The notes: generated by a model from the letters alone, not told the origin. Positions 26,138 through 35,506 are shown, counted from the stretch's first letter. The stretch is DNA of 64,000 bases from Novosphingobium umbonatum (GCF_004005905.1 NZ_SACO01000001.1:186001-250000); one strand, 5' to 3'. Numbers and translations are program-made.

Positions 26138-26143
26138 ACCTGA

Positions 26144-26683
26144 TTACTGATTGGGGCGAATGTCGCGGAAGGCGGCGTTGAAACCGCTGCTGGGGCCGGT
26201 CGGCTCGGCAGGGGCAACCGGCGCGGGCGCGGTATAATGCGGCACCTGATAGGAACGGCGCGAGGCGGCATGACGGCTGTGACGGCCTTGGCCATGACGG
26301 GCCGCCTTGCGCTCGGCACGGGCGGCGGCGCGGCGTTCGGCCTTGGTCAGCTTGTGCTTCTTGCCCGATTTTTCAGCCTTGGCGGCGGCCTTGTCATGCT
26401 TGCCATGGCGCTTGCCCTTGGTCTCGGCCTTGTCATGACCGGCCTTCTTGCCCTTGGCGTGCTTGCCATGCTTGGGCTCTACGGCAGCGTCCTGATGCTT
26501 CTTGCCCTTCTTATGCGCCTTGGCAGACTTTTCCGCCTTATGCTTGGTCGCCTTGTGCTTGGCCGCCTTTTCCTTTCCCTTGGCGGGCGCGGCCGCGGCA
26601 TGATGACTCGCCTTATGATGCTTGGCGGCTGCAGGCGTTGCCACCATCACCATCGCCAGCAAAGCACCCAGAATACGCATCAT
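26144..26683 (-). CDS. Exported Lys/His-rich low-complexity protein
   Basis: 179 residues from ATG 26683 (GGGAGA about 9 nt upstream); the longer frame is non-coding promoter. A clear signal peptide (RILGALLAMVMVATPAAA) is followed by ~110 residues made almost wholly of K, H, A and G (KHHKASHHAA, KAEKSAKAHKKGKKH, HGKHAKGKKAGHDKAE), then a Pro-rich tail ending GFNAAFRDIRPNQ. The high histidine content could bind metals and the high lysine could bind anionic envelope polymers; both are guesses. No known family recognised. Confidence 0.65.
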   Translation of the reverse strand: MMRILGALLAMVMVATPAAAKHHKASHHAAAAPAKGKEKAAKHKATKHKAEKSAKAHKKGKKHQDAAVEPKHGKHAKGKKAGHDKAETKGKRHGKHDKAAAKAEKSGKKHKLTKAERRAAARAERKAARHGQGRHSRHAASRRSYQVPHYTAPAPVAPAEPTGPSSGFNAAFRDIRPNQ

Positions 26684-26814
26684 CACATAAGTCTCCCTTT
26701 TAGGATTGGACGTGTTCGCATAAGCGCTCGCCGCGATCTGGCAAGCCCCCATCCGGCCCTGTGCCAATTTGCAACCGCCCAGCCGTGGCGGCAATGCGTC
26801 CAAATGCGTGGCCC

Positions 26815-26832
26815 GCGTCAATATCTTGACGC
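26815..26832. repeat. Perfect 18-bp inverted repeat GCGTCAA-TATC-TTGACGC
   Basis: Seven-bp arms around TATC, 44 bp upstream of the PLP-enzyme start and in the gap between two divergent genes. Its right arm contains TTGACG, so it could also overlap a -35 box on either strand. Candidate operator. Confidence 0.55.
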
Positions 26833-26876
26833 ATAAGTCACTTGCCAATCTCCACCAGCGGGCGTTTAACGCCGCG

Positions 26877-27950
26877 ATGACTCACAAGACTAGCGTATCG
26901 CGTGACTGGCTGGTTTCGGCCATCGCCCGTATCGAGGCGGATTACACCCGCTCGGCCGACACCCATCTGTTGCGGATCGATCTGCCGCGTTACCCCAACA
27001 TCCCGCTCTATCTGAAAGATGAGAGCAGCCACCCCACCGGCAGCCTGAAGCACCGCCTGGCCCGCTCGCTGTTCCTTTATGCGCTGTGCAATGGCTGGAT
27101 CGGGCCGGACACTTGCGTGATCGAAAGCTCGTCCGGCTCCACCGCCGTATCCGAAGCCTATTTCGCGCGCCTGCTGGGCCTGCGCTTTATCGCCGTGGTG
27201 CCCGCCACCACCGCCCGCCCCAAACTGGACGCGATCCGCTTTTACGGTGGTGAAATCCACGCCGTCGATGACCCACGCAGCGTCTATGACGTTTCCGCCC
27301 GCCTCGCCCGCGAGACCGGCGGCCATTATCTCGACCAGTTCACCTATGCCGAACGCGCCACCGACTGGCGCGGCAACAACAATATTGCCGAAAGCATCTT
27401 TGCCCAAATGGCGCGCGAACCCAACCCAGAGCCCTCATGGGTGGTGGTGGGAGCCGGCACCGGCGGCACCTCGGCCACGATCGGGCGCTTCATCCGCTAT
27501 CAACGCATGAAAACCCGCCTCTGCGTGGCTGATCCGGCCGCCTCGATCTTTCACCGGCATTTTGCCGATCCATCGATCACCACGCTGGAAGGCGGCTGCA
27601 CCGCACGCATCGAAGGCATTGGCCGCCCCCGCGTCGAGCCCAGCTTCATCCCTTCGGTCATCGACCGCATGGAGCCGGTCGAGGATGGCGAGAGCATTGG
27701 CGCCATGCGCGCCCTCTCCCGCCTGCTGGGCCGCCGCGTGGGCGGATCGACCGGCACCAATATGGTGGCCGTGGCGCGTTTGATGCAGGAAATGGCCGAA
27801 TGCGGCCTGTCAGGCAGCATCGTCACCCTGCTTTGCGATGGTGGCGACCGCTATGCCCAGACCTATTATGATGATGCATGGTTGGCAGAACACGGCCTGC
27901 ATTGGCAGGAAGCCGAAGCGCATTACCTCAAGCTCTGGGGCGCGGCGTAA
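26877..27950 (+). CDS. PLP-dependent cysteine synthase-like enzyme
   Basis: 357 residues from ATG 26877; upstream extension would cover the palindrome and promoter. Fold-type II PLP enzyme: the Schiff-base lysine is in [16 protein letters not shown], the substrate loop in [14 protein letters not shown], and the phosphate-binding glycine loop in [14 protein letters not shown]. The closest group by eye is the cysteine synthase/cystathionine beta-synthase family, in the branch annotated as cysteine desulfhydrase or PLP-dependent cysteine synthase, with an extended C-terminus ([13 protein letters not shown]). The exact reaction, cysteine synthesis or breakdown, is not resolved. Confidence 0.85.
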   Translation: MTHKTSVSRDWLVSAIARIEADYTRSADTHLLRIDLPRYPNIPLYLKDESSHPTGSLKHRLARSLFLYALCNGWIGPDTCVIESSSGSTAVSEAYFARLLGLRFIAVVPATTARPKLDAIRFYGGEIHAVDDPRSVYDVSARLARETGGHYLDQFTYAERATDWRGNNNIAESIFAQMAREPNPEPSWVVVGAGTGGTSATIGRFIRYQRMKTRLCVADPAASIFHRHFADPSITTLEGGCTARIEGIGRPRVEPSFIPSVIDRMEPVEDGESIGAMRALSRLLGRRVGGSTGTNMVAVARLMQEMAECGLSGSIVTLLCDGGDRYAQTYYDDAWLAEHGLHWQEAEAHYLKLWGAA

Positions 27951-27954
27951 GGCC

Positions 27955-28575
27955 TCAATCCATCTCCACCACCAGCGCGGCCAGACGTTCCACCTCGTCG
28001 CGCTGGTGGCTGACATAGAGCATGGGCAGGCCCAGCGAATCGCGGATTCTTTCGATCAGGCCCATAATCTCAGCCCGACGCGGAGCATCCAGCGCCGATA
28101 AAGGCTCATCCAGCAACAGGAAGCGCGCGCCGGCCAGCAAGGCCCGCCCGATGGCCACCCTCTGCGCCTCGCCACCCGACAGGTTGACGGGGCGGCGGTG
28201 GAGCAAGGGCGCCAACCCCAGCAGATCATAAACTTCCTGCGGGGTGATCCAGCGCTGCTCCGGCGCGATAAGCCGCCAGCCATAGAGCAGATTGGCCTCC
28301 ACGCTTTTATGCGGAAACAGGCGCTTGTCCTGAAACACATAGCCGCAGCGGCGCTGTTCGGGCGCCAGGTTGATGCCGCCCGCGCTGTCAAACAGCACAT
28401 GGCCCGCCGCCACGATCCGGCCCTCGTCCGGCGTGACCAAACCGGCCACCATGTCCAAAACGCTGGTCTTGCCCGCGCCCGAACGCCCGCATAGCGCCAC
28501 CACACCGCCCGCGCTGGCGCATTGCAGGGCGATGGTCCGCTCGCCCCGCCGCAAGGTCACGTCAATCTCGAACAT
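27955..28575 (-). CDS. modC: Molybdate ABC transporter ATP-binding protein, short form
   Basis: 206 residues with Walker A CGRSGAGKTS, signature LSGGEAQRVAIGRALLA, Walker B FLLLDEPLSALD and the switch histidine in LYVSHQ. Usual ModC proteins are about 350 residues because of a C-terminal Mop/TOBE domain; here translation stops after the ATPase. Identity rests on overlap with modB (14 nt) and on ModA upstream. It converges on the PLP gene with 4 bp between. Confidence 0.88.
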   Translation of the reverse strand: MFEIDVTLRRGERTIALQCASAGGVVALCGRSGAGKTSVLDMVAGLVTPDEGRIVAAGHVLFDSAGGINLAPEQRRCGYVFQDKRLFPHKSVEANLLYGWRLIAPEQRWITPQEVYDLLGLAPLLHRRPVNLSGGEAQRVAIGRALLAGARFLLLDEPLSALDAPRRAEIMGLIERIRDSLGLPMLYVSHQRDEVERLAALVVEMD

Positions 28576-29248
28576 GGCTGCGCCCCATCCGCCGGTTGAG
28601 CACTTCGGACGCCACCAAAGCCAGCAAGGACAAAGCCACCGACAGCAAAGCCAGCCTCGTCACCACCTGCTCCTGCCCCGGCACTTGCAACGCGGCATAG
28701 ATGGCCAAGGGCAAGGTCTGGGTTTCACCCGGAATGTTCGAGACAAAGGTGATCGTCGCGCCAAACTCCCCCAAGGACCGCGCAAAGCCCAGCACCATGC
28801 CCGCCAGCACCCCCGGCATGGCCAAAGGCAGGCTGATCGAGGCGAAGGTCTGCCATGGTCCAGCGCCCAAGGTGCGCGCGGCAGCCTCCAGCTTGGGGTC
28901 TACCGCCTCGATCGACAGGCGCATCGCCCGCACCATCAAAGGCAGCGCCATCACCGCGCTAGCCAAGGCCGCGCCGGTCCAACGGAACATGAGGCTGATG
29001 CCATGTTCGGCCAGCCAACCGCCCACCGGCCCCTGCGCGCCAAAGGCCAGCAGCAACAGCCAACCCATCACCACCGGCGGCAGCACCAAGGGCAGATGGA
29101 CCAGCCCATCCAGCAGCACCCACAAGGGATGCCTCCCCCGCGCCAAGCCCCATGCACAGGCGAAGGCCAGTGGCGCCACCGCCAGAACCGCCACCATGCT
29201 CACCTGCAGAGATAGGCGCAAAATATCCCATTCCTCCGCGCTCAGCAT
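28562..29248 (-). CDS. modB: Molybdate ABC transporter permease
   Basis: 228 residues with five or six transmembrane helices and the permease EAA-type loop AARTLGAGPWQTFASISLPL that contacts ModC. GFARSLGEFGATITFVSNIPG is a hallmark of ModB. It overlaps modC and begins 3 bp after modA, so the three genes form an operon modA-B-C. Confidence 0.92.
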   Translation of the reverse strand: MLSAEEWDILRLSLQVSMVAVLAVAPLAFACAWGLARGRHPLWVLLDGLVHLPLVLPPVVMGWLLLLAFGAQGPVGGWLAEHGISLMFRWTGAALASAVMALPLMVRAMRLSIEAVDPKLEAAARTLGAGPWQTFASISLPLAMPGVLAGMVLGFARSLGEFGATITFVSNIPGETQTLPLAIYAALQVPGQEQVVTRLALLSVALSLLALVASEVLNRRMGRSHVRD

Positions 29249-29251
29249 GGG

Positions 29252-30046
29252 TCAGCTTGTACCGAAACCATAGTGACGGAACAGCGCCTTGCCTTCCGGC
29301 GAGATCAGGAAGCGGCGGAAGCCTTCCGCATCAGCGTGATGCGACAGGGCCAAGCGCGCCACGGGATAGACAATGGCCGGATGGCTGGCCGCAGGAAACA
29401 GGCCCACCACCCGCACCTTCCTGTCCGCCGCCGCATCGGTGACATAAACAATGCCCAAAGGCGCCTCCCCACGCGCCACCAGCGCCATGGCGGCGCGCAC
29501 GCTATCGGCCCCCGCCACTCTTGCCTGAACCGAGGGCCAGACTTGCAGGCTTTCCAAAGCCGCGCGGCCATATTTGCCCGCCGGAACGCTGTTCACCTGC
29601 CCCATGGCCAGCCTGCCATTCGCCCCCAAAGCTGCGGCCAGCGGGAAGCGAGGGGCAATGGTCAGACGCAAAAGGGTGCCCGCAGGCGCAATCAGGGCCA
29701 GACGGTTGGTGAGCAAGGGCGCCCGCGTGGCCGGAGCCAACCAGCCCCCCGCATGGCCGGGGGCCTTGGCCACGAAATCCATCCATTCCTCGTCGGCGGA
29801 AAAGAACAGATCAGCGGGCGCGCCTTGCACCACCTGCCGCGCCAAGGCGGAAGAGGCCGCGAAAGACAGCACAGGGCGCGGATGCCCCTTGGCGGCCCAG
29901 ACATCGGCTGCGGCGTTGAGCGATTCCTGCAAAGAGGCCGCAGCCAGCACCACCGGCCCGCGGGTTTGCGCCATGGCCTGCCCGCCCGCCAGCCATGCCA
30001 AGCCCGACAATATAATCTGGAAAACTGACCTGAAACCCAGCCGCAA
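29252..30046 (-). CDS. modA: Periplasmic molybdate-binding protein
   Basis: 264 residues from TTG 30046, 7 nt after GGAG; this start gives a textbook signal peptide (RLGFRSVFQIILSGLAWL, cleavage near AMAQ). Upstream TTG 30064 would abut the operator and lacks a ribosome site. The ModA signature is clear: VLAAASLQESLNAAADVW, FSFAASSALARQVVQGAPAD-like segment, and GIVYVTDA. It delivers molybdate to ModBC, needed for the Mo hydroxylase in this window. Confidence 0.9.
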   Translation of the reverse strand: MRLGFRSVFQIILSGLAWLAGGQAMAQTRGPVVLAAASLQESLNAAADVWAAKGHPRPVLSFAASSALARQVVQGAPADLFFSADEEWMDFVAKAPGHAGGWLAPATRAPLLTNRLALIAPAGTLLRLTIAPRFPLAAALGANGRLAMGQVNSVPAGKYGRAALESLQVWPSVQARVAGADSVRAAMALVARGEAPLGIVYVTDAAADRKVRVVGLFPAASHPAIVYPVARLALSHHADAEGFRRFLISPEGKALFRHYGFGTS

Positions 30047-30064
30047 TGGCCTTCTCCCGCACAA

Positions 30065-30086
30065 CCTATATTACATTGTATATAGG
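30065..30086. promoter_or_regulatory. ModE-type operator upstream of modA
   Basis: Perfect inverted repeat CCTATAT, 8-nt spacer, ATATAGG. This resembles the TATATA-containing palindrome bound by E. coli ModE. It ends 18 bp before the chosen modA start, over the likely -10 region (TATACA/TAATAT on the minus strand), a place suited to repression by the ModE-like protein at 1661-2029. Confidence 0.65.
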
Positions 30087-30109
30087 ATGACGGCCTAAAC
30101 AAGCCCCTG

Positions 30110-32107
30110 CTAGCGCGCCCGCGCTTTCAGGATCGCCGCATGCACCGCAGGCGCGACCACCGCCGAACCTTCCAGCGATAGATGGAGATTGTCGCGATAA
30201 AGCATCACGCCCTCTCGCATCGCATAACAGCCCCGCGCATCGCACAAAGGCTGCGCAAGATCGACCAGTTGCACATGCGGATAATCTTTCAGCACCCCGC
30301 GCAGCCAGTCATCATAGCGCAAACGGATCTGCTGCCACCCGCTACCCGCCCGCTCGCCGCAGAATTGGCGCACGCCAGCGGCGTGAATCGGGCGCAGGCT
30401 GGTGAGGCAATCGGATGGATCAAAACCCATCCGCTGGTTTGGTGCCACCACAATCACCCGCTTGCCCGCCTTTAACAGGTGCTCCAGCGTGCGGCGCATC
30501 ACCCGTTCCAGCACCGCCGTCGGTTCCGCTTTGCGGGCATCGGCCCGGTCCAGCAATTCATGCACCGAACCATCGATCAACAGCCGGTCCCCATTGGCAT
30601 AGGACAGCACCACCACGCGGATCGACGGGTTGGCGATCGCATAATCCAGCGCCTGATTGGTCAGCATCCAATTGTTGCGGCGGGTCTGGTCGAAACGCTC
30701 GGTGGTGATCGTGTCATAGAAAGGCGCGGCCTCGCTGGCCGAGGCCAGCAACACATTGATGTCCCGATAGCGCGACAGGGCGGGAAACAGGCTGAGATTC
30801 ATCGAATCCCCAATCAGCGCCACATCGGGTTGCGCCTTGCGTGACAGCGCACAGAAATCATTGCCTTGCATATTGGGCACCAGCGCCGAACGCTGCGGCA
30901 TCAGCCGGTTGCAAGCCGCGCCTTGTTCCGGCGAGGAGACCGCCAGATCCCAGCCCAATTGCCGCGTGATGCTGGCGGTTTGCGCGCTGGTAGAACTGCG
31001 CAACATACCTTGCGCCGTAGCCCAGCCCAGCAGGCCGATCAGCCCCATCGCCGCCAACAGGCCCGCCAGCTTGGCCTTGCCCTGTCCGCCATAGCGCAAG
31101 GGCGGCTCGACAAAGCGCGTGGTGCCCCAAGCTAACCCCACTGCCGCCAGCACCGCCCAGACCATTGCCTGAGCGCTGGAATAGCCCGCCATTCGCACCA
31201 GCACCAAAACCGGCCAATGCCAGAGGTATAGCGGATATGAGATGCCCCCCAGCCAGCGCATCGGCGCCAGACCCAGCAGCCGCGCATTGACGAAAGCCTG
31301 TGGCCCCGCCGCGATCATCGCCACCGCCGCGCCCACCGGCAACAAGGCCGCCGTGCCGGGGAAGGCCACGCCCTCGGTAATGAACACCAGCCCGCCCAGC
31401 AGCGCCAGCAAGCCACCCGCGCCCAAGGCTTCCGCCAGCCAGCGCGGCTTGGGAAGCCCGCTCCGCTCCGCCTGCGCCAGCGCTGCGCCCGCCAGCATTT
31501 CCCAGAAGCGCGCGGTTGGGATGTAGAACGCCGCCGACTGGTCCCGCCCCATCAGCCACAATTCTTGCGCAAAACTGGCAGCCAGCCCCAGCAGCACCAG
31601 CGCCCAGACGCCGCGCCCGCGCCACAACCGCCACACCAGCGCCAAAGCCAGCGGCCACAAGATGTAGAATTGCTCCTCCACCCCAAGGCTCCATAGGTGG
31701 AGCAGGGGCTTGGCTTCGGAAGCCGTGTCGAAATAGCCCGCCTCGCCATAGAGCGCCAGATTGCTGACAAACAGCGCGGCGGCGGCCACATGGCGGCCCA
31801 GTTGCGCAAACCCATCATCAAACAATTGCACCCAGCCCGCCGCCAGCGTGGCCGCCAGCACCAGCACCAGCGCGGGGTAAATCCGCCGCACCCGCCTTGC
31901 ATAAAATCCGGCAAAGCTGAAGTGCCCCGCCGCCAGATCGCGCAGGATGATGCCCGAAATCAGATAGCCGGAAATGACGAAAAATACGTCCACCCCGATG
32001 AAGCCGCCAAAGCCCTTGGTAAAAAAGGCATGGAAAGCCACCACCACGCCCACGCTGATGGCGCGCAATCCGTCAATATCGGGGCGGTGATTTGGGGGGG
32101 CAGACAT
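30110..32107 (-). CDS. Acyltransferase-3 / SGNH two-domain O-acetyltransferase (OafB-like)
   Basis: 665 residues from ATG 32107 (AGAGGA 7 nt upstream). The N-terminal ~350 residues are an acyltransferase-3 membrane domain: HRPDIDGLRAISVGVVV with R and H of the active region, VFFVISGYLISGII, and SLGVEEQFYILWPL. The C-terminal domain is a periplasmic SGNH-like hydrolase with ALIGDSMNLSLFP and a later DNLHLS motif. This build O-acetylates surface polysaccharides such as LPS O-antigen. Target unknown. Confidence 0.88.
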   Translation of the reverse strand: MSAPPNHRPDIDGLRAISVGVVVAFHAFFTKGFGGFIGVDVFFVISGYLISGIILRDLAAGHFSFAGFYARRVRRIYPALVLVLAATLAAGWVQLFDDGFAQLGRHVAAAALFVSNLALYGEAGYFDTASEAKPLLHLWSLGVEEQFYILWPLALALVWRLWRGRGVWALVLLGLAASFAQELWLMGRDQSAAFYIPTARFWEMLAGAALAQAERSGLPKPRWLAEALGAGGLLALLGGLVFITEGVAFPGTAALLPVGAAVAMIAAGPQAFVNARLLGLAPMRWLGGISYPLYLWHWPVLVLVRMAGYSSAQAMVWAVLAAVGLAWGTTRFVEPPLRYGGQGKAKLAGLLAAMGLIGLLGWATAQGMLRSSTSAQTASITRQLGWDLAVSSPEQGAACNRLMPQRSALVPNMQGNDFCALSRKAQPDVALIGDSMNLSLFPALSRYRDINVLLASASEAAPFYDTITTERFDQTRRNNWMLTNQALDYAIANPSIRVVVLSYANGDRLLIDGSVHELLDRADARKAEPTAVLERVMRRTLEHLLKAGKRVIVVAPNQRMGFDPSDCLTSLRPIHAAGVRQFCGERAGSGWQQIRLRYDDWLRGVLKDYPHVQLVDLAQPLCDARGCYAMREGVMLYRDNLHLSLEGSAVVAPAVHAAILKARAR

Positions 32108-32147
32108 GGCGGTTCCTCTGGCCGCTGCCCCCGAACGGGTCAAGCCT

Positions 32148-33317
32148 TTAGGGTTTGGCCCCGCCCGCGATCCATGCGCCCAGCTTGGCGCGCTCCTGCG
32201 GCGTCATATTAGTCATATTGCCCAAGGGCATCACCTGAGCGTCCACCGCCACTTTCTGGATGCGCGGGGCCATGGCACCGGCATGGGCGGCGCTATCCAG
32301 CATCACGCCCAAAGGCGGCGCAGGCATGGCCACCGGATGCTCGGCATGGCAGGACAGGCAGTGTTTGGCGAAAATGGGCTGCACATCGGCATAGGTCAGG
32401 TCCGGCCCCTTGGCCTGCGCCCTACCGCTCTTTTCCCACGCGACATAGCCCGTGGTCGCCACGATCAGCGCCACAATCGCAGCGAACAAGGATGGCGAGC
32501 TTTTGCCCTTATGCCGCAGGTTGAACACATGGCGGACCGCTACACCAAGGGCCGAAACCAGCGCCAGCACCAGCCAAGGCCGATCCGCGCCGAACGTCAT
32601 CGGGTAATGGTGGCTGATCATGATGAACAACACGGGCAGCGTCATGTAATTGTTGTGCAAAGAGCGCTGCTTGCCCCGCGCGCCCAAGGCCGGATCGGGC
32701 GCCTGCCCCGCGATCAGTGCGTCCACCACTTTGCGCTGGCCGGGGATGATGATCATGAACACATTGGCGGCCATCACCGTGCCCACCATCGCGCCAATAT
32801 GCAGATAGGCCCCGCGCGCGCTGAACACTTGATTCAAGCCATAGGCCGCGCCCACCAGAAAGCCATACCACACCACGCCCATCGCCAGATTGTTCCGGCC
32901 CAGCGCGCTGCGGCACATTCTGTCATAGACCACCCAGCCCAGAGCAATCGCGCCCAGCCCGATGCCAATCGCCTGCCATGGCTCCAGCGCCAGCTTTTGC
33001 GTGTCGATCAAAAAGCTGCGCGCACCGACATAATAGACCAAAGTCAACAGGCTGAACCCGCTGACCCAGGTGAAATAGGCCTCCCATTTGAACCAGTGCA
33101 GGTCATCGGGCATTTGCGCGGGGGCAACCATATATTTCTGCGCATGGTAGAAACCACCACCATGGACCGACCATAGCTCGCCACTGGCATCTCCCTGTTT
33201 AGGGGGAGTGAGGTGGTTATCCAGCCAGACGAAATAGAAGGACGAACCGATCCATGCGATGCCGGTAATCAGATGCAGCCACCGCAAAGCCAGATTGAGC
33301 CATTCGGTAATATCCAT
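32148..33317 (-). CDS. puuD: PuuD-type membrane urate hydroxylase with cytochrome c domain
   Basis: 389 residues. About eight transmembrane helices open with WLNLALRWLHLITGIAWIGSS and contain conserved histidines (LNLALRWLH, HLHIGA-like, SHHYP). The C-terminal ~90 residues are a c-type cytochrome with CLSCH. PuuD oxidises urate to 5-hydroxyisourate using the cytochrome as electron outlet. No other purine catabolism gene is visible nearby, so the assignment rests on the architecture. Confidence 0.85.
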   Translation of the reverse strand: MDITEWLNLALRWLHLITGIAWIGSSFYFVWLDNHLTPPKQGDASGELWSVHGGGFYHAQKYMVAPAQMPDDLHWFKWEAYFTWVSGFSLLTLVYYVGARSFLIDTQKLALEPWQAIGIGLGAIALGWVVYDRMCRSALGRNNLAMGVVWYGFLVGAAYGLNQVFSARGAYLHIGAMVGTVMAANVFMIIIPGQRKVVDALIAGQAPDPALGARGKQRSLHNNYMTLPVLFIMISHHYPMTFGADRPWLVLALVSALGVAVRHVFNLRHKGKSSPSLFAAIVALIVATTGYVAWEKSGRAQAKGPDLTYADVQPIFAKHCLSCHAEHPVAMPAPPLGVMLDSAAHAGAMAPRIQKVAVDAQVMPLGNMTNMTPQERAKLGAWIAGGAKP

Positions 33318-33421
33318 CGCGCCTGCCCTGATCCCCTGATACCAGCTCTATGTCCCTGCCGACTTACCCCGTTCGCATAAAGCGCAAAAATTCGCTTGGC
33401 CCTTTGCAAAAATAAGAGCGC

Positions 33422-34084
33422 CTAGCGCCGATAGGCAGGCAGACCCAATTGCCACGCAATCGCCGCGCCTCGCAAACCCAGTCCGATGGCAAAGGCCACC
33501 ACCATCGCCAAACTGCGCTCTACGCCAAGAGCCAACAGGCCCACATGGCTGACCGCAGCGGCAGCCGCCGCTGTGACATAAAGCTCTGGCCGCAACACGA
33601 TCGAGGGTACACCGGCCAGCATATCGCGGAAAATGCCGCCCATACACGCCGTCACCACCCCCATCATCGCGGCAGGCAGCGGGGGTATGCCCCATTGCAA
33701 AGCCTTGGCCGCGCCAAACACGCTATAGGCGGCTAGCCCCGCCCCGTCGAACCACTCCATCGCCTGCACCGGCCAGATGCGGCGCGGCATGCACCACACC
33801 ACCACAGCCGAGACCAGACAAATGGCAATCGGCACCGAGCGGTGCATCCAGAACACCGGCGCCCCGATCAACAAATCGCGCAAAGTGCCCCCGCCAAGGC
33901 CGGTAGCAACGGCAAAGAAGGCGAAAGTCACCAAAGTCTTGCGCATTTGCGCCGCCGCCAGCGCGCCCGACACGGCAAAAAGCGCGGTGGCCGCCATATC
34001 CAGCCAAGGCATCGCCATGGCCGAGGCTTCCATCACCTTGGGCGCCACCTGCGGGGCCATTTGTGCCAATGCCGATCCGGCCAT
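33422..34084 (-). CDS. TRIC / UPF0126 family membrane channel
   Basis: 220 residues from ATG 34084 with AAGGAGG at 6 nt; the longer frame is upstream noise. Two copies of the UPF0126 repeat are present, each with a G-GGTLRD/GGIFRDML glycine-rich motif (ATGLGGGTLRDLLIGAPVFW; ACMGGIFRDMLAGVPSIVL). Bacterial members are related to trimeric intracellular cation channels and carry seven helices. The physiological substrate is uncertain. Confidence 0.88.
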   Translation of the reverse strand: MAGSALAQMAPQVAPKVMEASAMAMPWLDMAATALFAVSGALAAAQMRKTLVTFAFFAVATGLGGGTLRDLLIGAPVFWMHRSVPIAICLVSAVVVWCMPRRIWPVQAMEWFDGAGLAAYSVFGAAKALQWGIPPLPAAMMGVVTACMGGIFRDMLAGVPSIVLRPELYVTAAAAAAVSHVGLLALGVERSLAMVVAFAIGLGLRGAAIAWQLGLPAYRR

Positions 34085-34180
34085 GCGCGTCCTCCTTGGG
34101 CTGCAATACGCGCTTGTGCCAAGCACTTGCCCCCTTGCCAAGGGCAGATGCCACCTTGACGGCATAGGCGCGCTGCCCGC

Positions 34181-35506
34181 ATGTCGGGCGCCATGTCATC
34201 ACCCGATACCGCCGCCCCCAAACGCCATTTGCACAGCGGCCATGCCATGCTGCTGGCCTTGGGAATGATCATGTCCACCGATACGCTGAAAACTGCGCCC
34301 ACCGTGGCGGCAAGCGTGGGCCATTGGCATTTTCTGGGCCTATGGGTGCTGGGCGGAGTTGTCTCGCTGGTGGGGGCTTTGTCCTATGTAGAAATGGCGG
34401 CTGCCTTCCCCGATGCGGGCGGGGAATATTCCTTCATCCGCCGTGCATGGGGAGACAGGCTGGGCGGGCTTTATGCATGGTCCCGCTTTGCCATCATGCA
34501 TACCGGATGGGTGGCGCTGATGGCCAATCTGGCGGCGGACCATGTGGGCGCGGCTCTGGCATGGGGCACAGGCGCCAAGGTCTGTTTCGCGCTGGCGCTG
34601 GTGGCGGGGATGACGGCGCTCAATGTCGCCCATGTAAGGCTGGGGTTTCTGACGCAGGCCCTGCTGGTGGCGGCTGTGGCTCTGGGCTTTGCCAGCGTGG
34701 TCGGCGCGGGACTGGTGGTGTCTGCCGCCCCCATGCTGCCCGATGCCCCGCCGCCCGCCATGGGCCAAGTGGCCGTGGCGATGATCTATATCTTCCTCGC
34801 CTATGGCGGGTGGAGCGATGCCGCCACCCTGTCGGCCGAGGTGCGATCCAGCCGCCACGGCATGGCGATTGCGACAATAGGCTCGATCAGCCTGCTCAGC
34901 GCCATCTATGTCGGGCTCAACTGGGCGATGATGCGCGGGCTGGGCGAGGTCGCCTTGGCCACATCCAGCGCGCCTGCCGCTGATCTGGCGGGCCGCGCCT
35001 TTGGCTGGGCGGGCGAGGCTTTGGTGGTCGGCGTGGTGGGCTTGTCCACCGTGGCCAGCATCAATTCCACCATCATCGTCTGTTCACGCACCACCTATGC
35101 CGCCACGCGCGATCTGCCCGCGCTGTCACGCATCGCCCAATGGCACCCCACGCGCGGCACGCCGACGCGGGCAACTTTGGCAGTTGGCGCGGTTTCCCTG
35201 CTGCTCACCCTGCTCTCGGCCATGACGGGCAGCGGCTTTGCCGCGATGGTGGATTATATGACGCCGGTCTATTGGCTGTTCGTCGCGCTGGGCATGGCAG
35301 CTGCCATTCGACTGCGCCTCACCCATCCCGATCAACCGCGACCGATCCGCACGCCTCTCTTCCCGCTGTTCCCGCTCAGTTTTATCGCGCTGGCCCTCTA
35401 TATGCTCTATGCATCCTTTGCCCATCTGGGCGCAGGCGCACTTTATGGAGCAGGCGTGATGGCGGTGGGCGGCGGATTTCTCGCGCTGCTGGCAAGGAAG
35501 GATTAG
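34181..35506 (+). CDS. APC-family amino acid/polyamine permease
   Basis: 441 residues with about twelve transmembrane helices and the APC-like opening HLHSGHAMLLALGMIMSTDTL, then GGVVSLVGALSYVEMAAAFP and GGEYSFIRRAWG. The substrate cannot be told. ATG 34181 and ATG 34193 are both possible; neither has a strong ribosome site. It converges on the J-domain gene with a 4-bp overlap of stops. Confidence 0.85.
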   Translation: MSGAMSSPDTAAPKRHLHSGHAMLLALGMIMSTDTLKTAPTVAASVGHWHFLGLWVLGGVVSLVGALSYVEMAAAFPDAGGEYSFIRRAWGDRLGGLYAWSRFAIMHTGWVALMANLAADHVGAALAWGTGAKVCFALALVAGMTALNVAHVRLGFLTQALLVAAVALGFASVVGAGLVVSAAPMLPDAPPPAMGQVAVAMIYIFLAYGGWSDAATLSAEVRSSRHGMAIATIGSISLLSAIYVGLNWAMMRGLGEVALATSSAPAADLAGRAFGWAGEALVVGVVGLSTVASINSTIIVCSRTTYAATRDLPALSRIAQWHPTRGTPTRATLAVGAVSLLLTLLSAMTGSGFAAMVDYMTPVYWLFVALGMAAAIRLRLTHPDQPRPIRTPLFPLFPLSFIALALYMLYASFAHLGAGALYGAGVMAVGGGFLALLARKD

